A stretch of DNA of 64,000 nt. Origin: Cornus controversa (taxonomy: Eukaryota > Streptophyta > Magnoliopsida > Cornales > Cornaceae). A model generated the notes under the pieces. It had not been told where the DNA came from. It saw nothing but the letters and a program-made list of their open reading frames with translations, and searched no databases. Shown here piece after piece: positions 11,790 to 22,545 of this stretch. Each line of letters opens with the position of its first letter. Positions within the stretch are counted from its first letter, which is position 1. A program made the translations under genes and the position numbers. The stretch covers positions 14,426,853 through 14,490,852 of the forward strand of contig CM048848.1 of the NCBI GenBank assembly GCA_026545225.1, in the 5' to 3' direction.

Positions 11790-12889
11790 CATGCAAATTC
11801 GTACATGAAATTTTAAACTTTGCTTTGAAGGATTTTGTTTCGATTATTGCGTTGCTCTTACTCTGGTGAATGATCCTTGAACTTTGGAACTTAGATCGTT
11901 TAGAAACTAGAGAGAATTTAAAGCTTTAGTGGAAGAACCCTAGAATTTGAGATTTAGGGGTTTTTAATTTAGTTCGTATATGGAGAAGATTTTTGTTGCA
12001 TTAGAATGCTTAGATGATAAGGAGTTTAGTGGTGTTAAAATGGGGTTGAAAGGAGGTGGTATAGTGATCGGAAGGAGGCCGCAAAGTGGCCGGCAGTGGG
12101 CTGTTTCACGTGGCTAAGGGCTATTGTAACAAAGGGGGAAAAACAACGGAAGAAGGAGGATGGGGCCGCAAGGCCCACGTGCGCCGCCAGCGCGTGCAGC
12201 CGGCTCTGGCCCCAACGGGGACCGAAAAAGTGGTGGTCCGGTCCCACTTGCCGAGCCCAACCACTGGCCCAGTTTGGGCCCAGTCCGGAATATTCAAATA
12301 TTTCTTTTTAATTTTTAAATCATTTTTTAAATGAAAAAAATAGTAAAAATATTTTAAATTACTTTTAAATTCCAGAAAATTTCTGAAAATTCAAATTTAT
12401 CTTTTTTGGGTAGAAAATACTTGAGACTTTAATTTCAAGATGAAATAAGTTCCCCTAGTTGTAGATTTAGCACAAAAAGTGTACTTTAAAGTTGAAAATT
12501 TTAATATATTTTAAATTATCAAAAAATTCTAGAAGATTTCTGAAAATTTTAATAAGACTTTTAAGAATAGTTATGCATAGAAACCTAGGCTAGAGCTAGG
12601 TTTAGAGATACTTGATGTTTAAATGGAAGTGTAGGCTTTATTGTGGGGTTTCTTTTTAATTAATTATTATTTTCCTTTAATTATTTCTTTTCTATCATAA
12701 ATGTTCTTGATTAATTATATGATGTTTAAATTAGTTTTGGAGAGTATGTTAGACTCAGTTACTTTCATGGTATGTTGTGTCATTTTTAATTGTTTAATTA
12801 ATAAATGTGACGATAGGATTTTCATGATATTAATTAGCGTGTTTTTAAGTATGTTAGATTTTTATTTAAAAGTAATATGGAGGCATGTC

Positions 12890-13190
12890 AGGATTGCCAC
12901 GCATGTAAGAATTGCCTAATACCTAATAAGGTATCTATACATTATATTTTATAGCATGTCAGGATTGCCAGGCATGTCATGATTGTCTAATACCTAATAA
13001 GATATCTATACATTATATCTTGTGGCATGTCATAATTGCCTAATACCGAATAAGGTTTCTGTACATTATATTTGGGTATGTTAGGATTGCCCAATGCCTA
13101 ATAAGGTATTCATAAAATACGGGTATAGGCATGTCAAGATTGCCTAATACTTAATAAGAAATTTAGTTATGCTTTCAGTCATGTTGAGAT
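12890..13190 (+). repeat. LTR-internal minisatellite, copy A
   Basis: About five degenerate units of roughly 55-75 bases are built from ggcatgtcaggattgcc and taatacctaataaggtat. The same unit lies inverted at 27525-27700 and 42190-42475, so it belongs to this LTR family. Confidence 0.75.
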
Positions 13191-14039
13191 TGCCACTTGT
13201 TCGAACTTTGAAACTTGTTCTACCTTTATTGTGATAATAGATCAGTTCAGATCGTAGTTCTAATTATTTTTGAGACAGGAGATTATCATTATAGTATAGT
13301 CATATTTATATGCTTTTAATGTCCTCATATAGAGAGTATGTTTACCGACTATCTGATTGAGTGGTATTAGAGGGAACTTGCTCGTGAGTTTAACCCACCT
13401 TGTCGATATTTCAGGTCCCAAGTCGGTTCCACCATGAGGATAGAGTCTTAAGTTCGTAGATTGTGACAGTCATCTTCTCTTATCAGTTTTCAGAGTAGGG
13501 ACCTATTCCTTTCATTATTAGAATGCTGTTTTAGATTATTTTTTTATTATATTTTGAGTTTAGGGGTCCTTAAGTTAGAGGACTTCCAAGTTGTATTGTT
13601 CGGACTCTAACTTTTATTTTATTTTATTCATTCTCTTAGTTAAAGTTTTCTTTTCAAACTTATTTATTTATTCTGTTATCCTTGTATTCTGTGCTTGCAT
13701 GCTATCAATTGTAGGTATTTCTTATATTTCGTGTATGAGACTGGCCACCTCACACGTGAGATTGTAGGGGGTATTTCAACTAAATATTAAGTTTCAGCCA
13801 ATTTTGAGTTGGTTTGGTCCATGAACAAAATTTTTGAAATATTCAGCACTCTTCCTATAGGATGAAAAAATAAATTTTAGAGACCTAAACGAGGGTTTTC
13901 AGCTTAAAAATGACATGGTTTAGTAGCTAAAGCTACTAAATTTTCTTATTGGGTCATTTCTGATCGAGAATAAGTATCATGGAGTCAAAATACGTTTGTC
14001 AAAAAATTTTAGACATGGACACTGTTCACAGAAATTAAA

Positions 14040-14442
14040 TGTAAATACATACAACCTGATTTAATTCACTACATATAAATTCAATAAACGAAATCTTAGA
14101 TTTTGGTCAATATACGTATCTACAATAACAAAACCCTTGTTTCTATCAATATATATATTAGAAACGAAACCCTTATTTTTAACACGATATATTCATGCTT
14201 TATAATAGAAAAAAGCATATATCCATATAGATATAGTTTCAGAGATGAAGAGTTTATAAATTTAAAGGGGAAGAGAAGAAAAGGTACTTGCCTCTTTGAA
14301 AACAACTGTAAAAATCATGTAAACACAAAACCCTTTACCCAAAATCACGATCGTCTTCTCAAATCATTCTAAGGATTTGTATCTCCCTCTCTATACCTCT
14401 CTCTCTAAAAAATATACGTATAATATAATTTGTAGAAAATTC

Positions 14443-14480
<38 letters not shown>

Positions 14481-14611
14481 ATGGGCTTGGGCCTAAATAA
14501 AATAAACTCATACCTTCCCCCCTATAAGCCCAAATACGCACTAAAACAAAACCTAACCCAAAATAAAAGAAAAAATAAAAGGTCCAACCCTCACCAATAA
14601 AAATAAAAACC

Positions 14612-14642
<31 letters not shown>

Positions 14643-14832
14643 CATTTAATAAAACTACTACACACTTATTTAAAACAATCAAAGCATTTAATACCACAAA
14701 ATTAGCATCTAAATTAAACATAAATAAACACATTGACAAAATTTAAATTAAAACATTTAAAACACTCACAAATCATCAATTTAAATAAATAAATAACTCA
14801 TTTAAATAACCTCAAAATAACGGGGTATCACA
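14040..14832 (-). repeat. Start of a chromovirus LTR, copy D (truncated)
   Basis: On the minus strand it begins TGTGATACCCCG at 14832 and carries the same order of features as the first 700 bases of the copy at 29696: an A-rich leader, a 'gggctt/aagccc' region, a ctctct run and a gaaaggg block. It faces copy A tail to tail. Two (TA)n runs lie at about 14450-14477 and 14613-14640. The left edge is approximate. Confidence 0.55.
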
Positions 14833-16886
14833 GCTCACCGTTAGTTATACTCCACAACAAAATGGAGTGTTTGAAAGGAAGAATCAAACTGTGATAGAAA
14901 TGGCCAAATTTATGCTTCATGAAAAGGGGCTGCCTAAAGTTTTTTGGGGTGAAGCGGTATATACAGTTGTGTATTTGTTAAATAGGTGTCCTACAAAAGT
15001 CATTAATTTGGAATCAAACTCCCATTGAAGCTTGGAGTGGGAAATGCATATTTGTGAGTTATAACTCTTAATCTAAGGGCTATAGATTATTTAGTTCGAA
15101 AAGCAACAAAATAATCACAAGCTGTGATGTGTTGTTTGATGAAAATGTTGCTTGGAATTAGAAGGAATGCAATGTGGAAAAGAAAACAATTCTTATTGAT
15201 GAAGAGCAACAAAATTTAGCACTTGATAATGAAAGTGATGAAAGCGATGAAGATTCAACTCGAACTCCTCCAATGTCAAGCTCATCATCATCACCATCAT
15301 CAAATGATTCTCTATGTTCATACTCATCATCACCACCCACAACTCCCTGAAAATCGAAGTTTGAGTGAAAATTTTGAAGGAGTAAAAGAAGAATCTTGGA
15401 GAAAAGTGATGGAAGAAGAAATCAATGTTATTGAGAAGAATAAAACATGGAAGCTTGTTGAGAAACCAAAGAATAAAGTCATTGGGGGTGAAGTGGATTT
15501 ATAGGGTCAAGTATTATTTCGATGGCACCGTGCAAAGAAACAATGTAAGATTGGTTGCAAAAGGTTACTCACAATAGCCCGTTATTGATTTTCATGAAAC
15601 TTTTGTTCTGGTTGCTCATCTTGACACTATAAGAGCCATTATTGCTATGGCGGCTCAAAAGGGTTGGTCACTTGATGTCAAATCAGCGTTTTTAAATGGA
15701 GAGTTGGAAAAAGAAATTTATGTTGAAAAACCTTTGGGTTTTGTGATCAAAAGAGAAGAAGGAAAAGTGTACAAGTTAAAAATGGATTTGTTAGGCTTAA
15801 AGTAGGTTCCTCGAGCTTGGTATAGCAACATTTAATGGTACTTCATTGAGAGGATTCAATAAAAGCAAGAATGAGCCTACTTTGTATGTCAAATACAAAG
15901 GTATGTCTGATATTCTTATTGTTGCACTTTATTTTGATGGTTTGATTTTTACCGGAAACAATGAGGAGATAATTAAAGAATTTAAAAATAAAATGATGAA
16001 GAATTATGAAATGAGTGACATGGGCTTGCTTCATTATTTCTTTGGTATTGAAATATGTCAAGAAGAAGATGGAGTGTTTATTTGTTAAAAGAAGTATCCG
16101 GAAAATATTCTTAAGAAGTTTGGAATGTTTGATTGCAAGCCAATAATAACACCCCTTGTTGTGAATGAAAATCTTCTGAAAGAAGATGGAGGAAGAAAGG
16201 TTGATGAGACCTTTTATAGGTGTTTGGTTGGAAATATGTTGTATTTTACAACCACAAGATCGGATATCATGTTTGCATCAAGTTTGCTTTCAAGATTCAT
16301 GCATTCTCCCAGCCACTTTCATCTTGGGGCATGAAAAATAGTGCTAAGATATTTACAAGGCACATTGAACGATGGAATCATGTATTTCAGAAATTTGAAT
16401 GTGAACTTAATTAGATTTTGTGATAGTGATTGGGGTGGTTCTATTGATGACATGAAGAGCACCTCGGGCTATGCTTTCTCTCTTGGTTCAGGCATATTTT
16501 CATAGGCTTCAAAGAAGCAACAAATCGTGGCTCAATCCTTAGCTTAAGCAGAGTACATCTTAGCATTATTGGCAACTTCTCAAGCCATTTGGTTAAGAAT
16601 GATTGTTGAAGACATCAAAGATAAGGAAGAAAAAGGCACAATGTTATTTTGTTACAACAAATCAGCAATAGCAATGACAAAGAATATAATCTATCATAGC
16701 TGAACAAGACACATTGCTATCAAGTATCACTTCATCCGAGAAGCAATTGCAAATGAAGGTATTTAGCTCAAGTATTGCAAGATGGAAAATAAAGTGGCAA
16801 ACATCTTCACCAAAGCTCTCTCACTCAGAAAATTCAGTATCTAAGGAAACTTTTGAGAGCTTAAGAACATCACATTAAGAGGGAGA
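14833..16886 (+). pseudogene. copia integrase-RT-RNase H fragment
   Basis: It begins inside the integrase core (YTPQQNGVFERKNQTVIEMA, then FWGEAVYTVVYLLNRCPTK). It continues into reverse transcriptase (KKNKTWKLVEKP, VRLVAKGYSQ, WSLDVKSAFLNGELEKEIYV, YFDGLIFTGN in place of the usual Y-DD box, GLLHYFFGIE), then RNase H (EAEYILALLATSQAIWLR, TRHIAIKYHFIRE, NIFTKAL). Stops and shifts are frequent (for example near 15030, 15500, 15805 and 16087). It is cut on the left by LTR copy D. A purine tract (16877-16886) and an LTR follow, so the 3' end is complete. Confidence 0.8.
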
Positions 16887-17178
16887 ATGTTGTGCAATTA
16901 ATGTGACGAGTCTGTCTTATTTTAGGTAAACTTCATTGACACCCCCTGAGATTTGAGGTATTGCCATGCGGTTACAACTTTGTTCAATTCTGTCATCATG
17001 CACCCCCTGTAATTTGTGTCGTATATCAAATACACCCCCTCTTGCCAAAAGTACGTCATGTCAGACCACTTTTTGATCGTGGGTGACCCTGCTAGCCTTT
17101 GATTTTTAATTTAATCCATTTAGATACTAAATTTACTCTTTTAACCCTGTCTAATGGACCAAAATGTCCCTTTCATCA

Positions 17179-17215
<37 letters not shown>

Positions 17216-17697
17216 CATGTATATATAATTATTTATTTTCATAAATAATAATGTTAACATAAAATAAAAAATAATTAATTTTTTTTCTTTTTCTGTAGAT
17301 ATATATATATACACAGTAATATAACCTATATATATAATTATTTATTACCATAAATACTAATGTTAACATAAAATAAAAAAAGAACTAAAATTATCTTTCT
17401 TTTCTGTAGCTATCTACATACACACACACACACACACACACACACTATAATATATAACCTATATATATAATTATTTATTTTCATAAATACTAATGTTAAC
17501 ATAAAATAAAAAATGAACTATTTTTTCTCTCTAGCTATATATATTTATAATATAATATATAACCTATATATTTAATTATTTATTTCCATAAATATTAATG
17601 TTAACATATATATAACATATATATTTAATTATTTATTTTCATAAATATTAATGTTAACATATATATTTAATTATTTATTTCTTTAAATATTAATGTT

Positions 17698-17698
<1 letters not shown>

Positions 17699-17748
<50 letters not shown>
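17699..17748. repeat. (TA)n microsatellite
   Basis: A TA run inside the MULE, following several copies of a block ending in ttaatgttaacatatata. Confidence 0.9.
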
Positions 17749-17814
17749 CATATATATTTAATTAGGTCTTAATTTCAGTCCTCATATTAGGCAAAAAATT
17801 AGGTCTTAATTTCA

Positions 17815-18610
17815 ATGGTTGGTGGCAGTGATTGTGGTTGTGGTTGGTGGCAATGGTTGTTGTTGTGGTTGTGGTTGTGGTTGGAGGAGGAGATGAAAGA
17901 GAAAGAAGTGGTGGTGGCGGCGACTGTGGTTAATTGGTGGCGATGGTAGTTGTGGTTGTGGTTGGTGGCAATTGTGGTTGGAGGAGGAGATGAAAGAGAA
18001 AGAAGTGGTGGTGGAGGCGACTATGATTAATTGGTGGTTTTGGTTGATGGCAATGGTGGTTATGGTTGGTGGCAGTGGTGGGTGGAGATTTGCCATGCTC
18101 TATCTATTTTCTTCCCCATCTGAAGCTCTTTCCTCCGATGCCCACCATCTCTCCATCCTCTTCCCCATCACAAAATCCCCAAATCCCTCCTATATTCGGC
18201 GGCTCCACCTACTCCGACTAGTACTTCGTCGATGCCATCCTCGGTTAGGTTATGATTGGAGTGGTAGTAGTTGTGGTTGGTGGCAGTTGACTTGGGTTAG
18301 GCTGCAATTGGAGTTCAACAGTGGTGGTGGTGGTGGTGGTGGTGGTGGTGGCTTTACCATTTGGGGCAGTGGTGGTGGTTGTGGTTGGTGGCAGTGGTGC
18401 TCGGCGGTGGTTGAAGGAGAAGATGTGAGTGCGGCTGTTGTGATGGCAATGGTGGTGGTTGTGATTGTGGTTGGTGGCGGTTGTCGTTGGAGAAGGAAAT
18501 GTGAGTGGCGGCTGTGGTGGTGGTGGTTGTGGTTGGTGGCGGCTGTAGTTGGAGGAGGAGATGAGAGTGGCAGCTGTGGTGGCGGCGGCTGTGGTGGTAG
18601 TGGTTAGTGT
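17815..18610 (+). repeat. ggt-rich region inside the MULE
   Basis: Dense g(g/t)tggtggt repeats, including an uninterrupted (ggt)n run near 18318-18350. A block with ggaggaggagatgaaagag occurs twice, about 99 bases apart (near 17883 and 17981). Reading frames open on both strands because of the repeat; the 211-residue frame at 17972-18607 is Gly/Trp/Val-rich low complexity and is not a credible protein. Confidence 0.75.
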
Positions 18611-19163
18611 TTATGTGGTTGAAGAATGTAGAGAGAGAAATGGTGGTCATATAATCATGAGCACAGTTTTGTCATTTTCTCATTCTAATATTCAGGGGCA
18701 ATTAGGTACTTTCACTTATTAAAAAATTTAAAATTCTGATAAGTAGTATTGGTGACAAAAAATTACAATGTTGTAGTCGTCTGATAATATATCAAATCTC
18801 ATAGTGTCTCAATGAAGTTTACCCCTTATTTTATTATTGTGTTATTTTATATTGTTGTGTATGTCTTAAGCAGTGTGTTTTGACATAATTTTCTTTAGTA
18901 GGTGCCTTGAGTCATACGCCCTTGACTTTTATTGTATTGCTCCCGTATCTCTCTGTATTGTGAAGAAAGAACAGAATGAAGTAGTCAAAAAACAGAGTTT
19001 AGTTCATCTAAAAAAGGGACTCTCTATTCCTCTGGGTGTTATCTTATTTCTTCCATTCTATGATATATGATCAAAATCTGATTTTTCTTTGACACTACAG
19101 TCACAAAATTCCTAATAGTTTTTGTGCAATCCACTAGTTTGGGGTTCCTTGATGGGTCTAACA

Positions 19164-19488
19164 AACTGTTGACTAGACCTTTTTAACATATTGTACACAC
19201 TTTATACTCATGAAAGAAAAGAAAAGAAAAAACACATCTGAAGAACACTGTCAAGCGCAACACACATCTCTCAAGAGGGAAAAATCTAATGATAAAAAAC
19301 TAAGAATCTCTCTCACAATCGGAGAGGTCAGACAAACAACAAAAAATAATGAATATTTCATAGTAAAGGAACAAAATTAGGATATTTTCAAGATCTAGAT
19401 AAATAAAAAAAAATTGTGAGGCTTAGAATTATTCAATAATATCATGGTATGAATCATCTGTATGATGCAAGAGGCGCGCATTGTCCAT
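19164..19488. other. Non-coding stretch
   Basis: AT-rich DNA between the copia LTR and the Cassandra-like LTR; nothing recognised. Confidence 0.5.
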
Positions 19489-19738
19489 TGTAGTAAACCT
19501 TGTGAACAGGTGTGAGTGGGCGGGTGCGAAAACAGACACTGGACTGAGATACTACACTGACAGGGTATAGGGTGCTCAATCTCACATCTCCTGAGTGTGG
19601 AAAAGGATATGTGCTTATATGTAGTATATTCTCTTTAAATGATATGAAACTTTTTGAGATAAAATCCAACAGTAAAATCGTGCGGGCTCAGACCCAAAGC
19701 GGACAATATCATACTATATGTTAGAATGAGGTATTATA
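19489..19738 (+). mobile_element. Cassandra-like LTR lacking the 5S block
   Basis: It starts tgtagtaaaccttgtg and shares gtgggcgggtgcga, a 'ggtgctcaatc(t/c)cacatc' run, 'gagtgtgga' and, near the end, 'ccaaagcggacaatat' with the Cassandra LTRs at 29749 and 30129, in the same order. Where those carry about 95 bases of 5S-like sequence, this copy has an unrelated AT-rich stretch and 'gtgcgggctcagac'. No second LTR or primer site is seen, so it is a solo LTR or fragment; its right edge is uncertain. Confidence 0.55.
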
Positions 19739-19798
19739 GTCTACACATCTATGTTGTTGCGGTGATTATGGCTAGAGGGGTGTCGATCACAGAACATG

Positions 19799-20092
19799 AG
19801 TTCATTGTCATGTCATGTCAATAAAAAATGTGTTAAAAGTGCCAAATTTTTATGGCCCAGTGTCCCTCCTTTGTCAGCAAAGAAAACAAATGTGCAATTC
19901 AGTACGTACTGAGGTGAATTCATTGTCATGTCCATATCATTAGTACGAAAATAAAAAAAATCGCCTTAAAAGTGCAAAAATTTGCTGGCCCAATGGCTTT
20001 GTCACATGAATTTTACATTTTTTCCTTTGTCTGCAGAGAAAATATCTTTAACTGATATGAGTGCAATTTAGTATGTACTGAGGTGAGGTTCT
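19799..20092. repeat. Imperfect tandem duplication
   Basis: The unit from 'gttcattgtcatgtc' to 'gtactgaggtga' appears at 19799-19916 and, with insertions, at 19917-20092. Shared landmarks are the 'cattgtcatgtc' start, 'ttaaaagtgc', 'ggccca', 'cctttgtc' and 'gtgcaatt(c/t)agta'. It lies about 1 kb upstream of the terpene synthase start. Confidence 0.65.
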
Positions 20093-20100
20093 CTGTACAA

Positions 20101-20779
20101 TTTACCTGTAAGGGTGGCAATTTCCTCCACCCCGAGGGGTTTCTGCCCCGTTTCACCCCTAATGGAGGGGATTTGGTCCGCCCCTAATAGGAGTAGGGGC
20201 GGGTATGATTTTTTTAAGAAAATCCGCCTAGTACCCGCCCCGCCCCGATTATATACATACACACACACATATATATATAGTGACATAATTGTATGAAATG
20301 TGCCATTTCTTTTATTATTATATTACTTATATAAATATAGTATACTAGATATACGGCAGCCACTAGGTTACCTTGTTCTGCTCTATTCTTCTCTTTATCT
20401 TATGGCTAAAAGAAAACTTTATCTTGTGTACATAATAGATCTATAATAAAAAAAATTATTGAAGACCAAAATCGTTTCTATCTCCATCTACATATGTATG
20501 TATGTTTGTGTCATTTTCTTTGGTTTTATATATTGGGGTTTTGACTGTAGGAGTGTTGTATCATCGTTTGGGTACATTTAACCCAAACATCGAATTGAAA
20601 GCAAATAAAGCAAAAGATTTTAAGAATTTTGTTATTCCTCTCTTTCTCTAAATGGGGCGGTGGTGGTATGCTTACCACAAACCTGTTAGGGTTCTTAACG
20701 GGAGATGGATTTTGTATTTCCTTGATGGGGCGGGGTAGGGTTTTGGCATACCCGCCTTATTGCCATCCCTATTTACCTG
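20101..20779. mobile_element. Non-autonomous hAT element with perfect 8-bp duplication
   Basis: The element is 20109-20771. The ends are taagggtggcaa and, reversed, tagggatggcaa. A perfect 8-base duplication, tttacctg, flanks it at 20101-20108 and 20772-20779, diagnostic of hAT transposons. GC-rich subterminal blocks (gcccc/gggcg) near both ends may bind a transposase. No coding capacity is visible. Confidence 0.85.
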
Positions 20780-21026
20780 GTACTTGTACCTTGTTAACAG
20801 TCTCACGTCACGTCGTCTTGATACCTTTGAAATTTATAGTATATATACACACACACACACACACGTAGCATGGGCACGTAAACCGATTTTCAAAGATGAG
20901 TTTTACCCGTAGATTTTCAAGTACTAACGTACTAAAATAAATACATAAAAAAATAGAAAAAACAATATTTTCTTTGTATACAAGTAGTAGAGAACAATCA
21001 CGTGTCATGTTGTAAACTTCAATCCA
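20780..21026 (+). promoter_or_regulatory. Upstream region of the terpene synthase remnant
   Basis: It holds a possible TATA element near 20837-20846 (agtatatata), directly followed by a (CA)n run, about 185 bases before the ATG. No other element can be supported. Confidence 0.3.
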
Positions 21027-21489
21027 ATGGCTTTTGCTTTGTTAGCTTCCACCCATGTTTGCATTTTCACTAAACTCCCACATGGTAGGCAGCAGCAGCT
21101 TGTTGCACAGAGAGCATCAAACAGTGTGAGTGGCCGTCTCAATGCTGCTGAAGATTCCACTTCCACTCAGACGGCTGTTAGAAGGTCCGGAAATTATAGA
21201 CCTACCATTTGGCACCATCATTATCTCCAGTCACTGGCTAGTGTCTATACGGTAATTTTATATAAATGAACAACAAAAGGTAAGCATTTGTACAAGCAAA
21301 CAATGCACAAGGCCGTATAGCAAAAACTTTGCAAAATAAGAAAGAGCCCTTCTTATCATCAATGTGACAAAATATCAATGAGAAACGTGTCCAACTGTCC
21401 ATAAATTTTTTATTTTTTTTATAAAAATTAAAAAATAAAATGCAGTTAAGCCATTTTGATGTAGGACACAATTTTTGGTACAATTCGTC

Positions 21490-21770
21490 AAACTCGATCA
21501 TTTCGACTTTCAAATACCAATTTTTGGTCGGTAATGGCCGAATGATTAACACTCACCGCTTTGCCCGTATCCCATATTTGTTTTTTTAGCCAAATTTCAT
21601 TATAACAATTCTGAAATTGCATTTTTCAACGACATAGGCATAATATCCGGTTTCAACTTGCAAATAACAATTTTTGATCGAAAGCGGATGAATGATTAAC
21701 ACTCACTCGCTTTTCCTGTGACCCATGTTGGTTTTTTTGTCAAATTTTATTGTAAAAATTATGAGATCAT
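21490..21770. repeat. Two-copy direct repeat in terpene synthase intron 1
   Basis: A block of about 100 bases from caaata(c/a)caatttttg through gaatgattaacactcac to a (t/c)aaattt(c/t)attgtaa-like end occurs near 21511 and again about 150 bases later. Function unknown. Confidence 0.6.
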
Positions 21771-21779
21771 GTTTATCTG

Positions 21780-22116
21780 TGACGTGACCTAGAAATAATA
21801 TCGATCTTTTTTAATTTTTGTTGGAGGTCGAGATATATTCGGATTCTTCTAATTTTGGCATTTATCTAGTATAGTGATTTGGTTATATTTCTTAATTTTT
21901 TGTAATTTTTAGAGAGAGTTCCAAATTTGACTGTATTTAGGATTCCTTCTATTTTTAGGACTTCTTTACTAGTATAAATACAATACTGCAAAGCGCGCAG
22001 ATTGCGACATTCATTCATTTATCAATAATATTTTCAGTTCCTTTGGAACTTAGAGAATTTCTTTTACTTTTGCATAATTCCATATTACCTTACGCTCCAT
22101 CAATTGGTATGAGAGC
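21780..22116 (+). mobile_element. LTR remnant with primer site
   Basis: It has a promoter-like ctagtataaatacaatac at about 21970, an R/U5-like part with ttcattcatttatcaataat, an end near 22099, and a tRNA-iMet-type primer site tggtatgagagc at 22105-22116 with one mismatch. About 70 bases of leader follow before a LINE fragment. The left edge is unknown. It occupies the place where terpene synthase exon 2 would be. Confidence 0.55.
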
Positions 22117-22189
22117 TAGTAGATAAAGAAAATTAAAGACTTCAACAAAATGAAAGAGGAACGTAATAAGAAGGAAGCACCGAAATTTA

Positions 22190-22545
22190 AAGATGGATAG
22201 GAGTAGTGGACCAATAGGGGTCCAATTATCAACCCAAAAGTATGTTGAGGCCTCATCCCCAACTATGTAGTTAACAATCGGTCTGAGATTCAAGAGAGAT
22301 TGATCTCCAATTCCATGAGCATTTTTGGGGGATATTAATAGTCCAGATTGAACCATCTTTAATAAGATGGGTTTGAGTCTACCTAATCCATAGGCTTTGA
22401 TTATTGTGTGAAAAAAGGGACCAAAAGTGTCTCATAACTGCAGCCCTATTCATTACACCTAGATTTGGAAGTCTCAAACCACCTGAGGCCTTTAGATGGC
22501 AAATAACAGCCCATACATACCACCTCACAAAAACTTGCTTTAGCT
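22190..22545 (-). pseudogene. LINE reverse-transcriptase C-terminal fragment
   Basis: The minus strand reads WAVICHLKASGGLRLPNLGV, then NRAAVMRHFWSLFSHNNQS, SIWTINIPQKCSWNWRSIS and, in another frame, VGDEASTYFWVDNWTPIGP. These are the conserved blocks after the RT palm of plant L1-type LINEs. Stops and frame changes show decay. It lies in the enlarged region between terpene synthase exons 1 and 3. Confidence 0.7.

Larger units (their letters stand above)
11180..13850 (+). repeat. LTR of a Tekay-like chromovirus, copy A
   Basis: It starts TGTAATATCCCGTAATTTGA at 11180 right after the purine tract, the normal 3' LTR position. A GC-rich segment (12060-12290), a minisatellite (12890-13190) and a closing part with 'gagactgg' near 13740 match, in the same order, the minus-strand copy at 26700-29696. 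The right edge is placed by that similarity only. No coding sequence is supported; the frames at 12035-12334 come from the GC-rich part. Confidence 0.65.
16916..18833. mobile_element. MULE-type DNA transposon, non-autonomous, 9-bp duplication
   Basis: The element is 16925-18824. Terminal inverted repeats of about 35 bases start ggtaaacttcattga on the left and end tcaatgaagtttacc on the right, with an imperfect inner part (ccctgagatttgaggtat against its mirror). A perfect 9-base duplication, cttatttta, flanks it at 16916-16924 and 18825-18833, as in Mutator-like elements. No transposase is visible. The inside has (TA)n and (CA)n runs, tandem 'atgttaacat' blocks (17220-17700) and a ggt-rich region (17810-18610). 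A C-rich, codon-like stretch at 18096-18245 could be a captured host fragment. Confidence 0.8.
16888..19163 (+). repeat. copia 3' LTR, interrupted by a MULE
   Basis: It starts TGTTGTGCAATTAATGTG right after the purine tract and probably ends gtctaaca at 19163, giving TGTT...AACA tips. Removing the transposon at 16925-18824 and one copy of its 9-base duplication leaves about 367 bases, a normal copia LTR length. The right edge is inferred from the tips and length only. Confidence 0.6.

Noticed and set aside
12035..12334. Overlapping frames of 70-82 residues
   Set aside because: GC-rich part of LTR copy A, with no homology or conserved frame.
17972..18607. 211-residue open frame in the ggt-rich region
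   Set aside because: Its composition is Gly/Trp/Val low complexity produced by ggt repeats, frames are open on both strands, and it lies inside a MULE.
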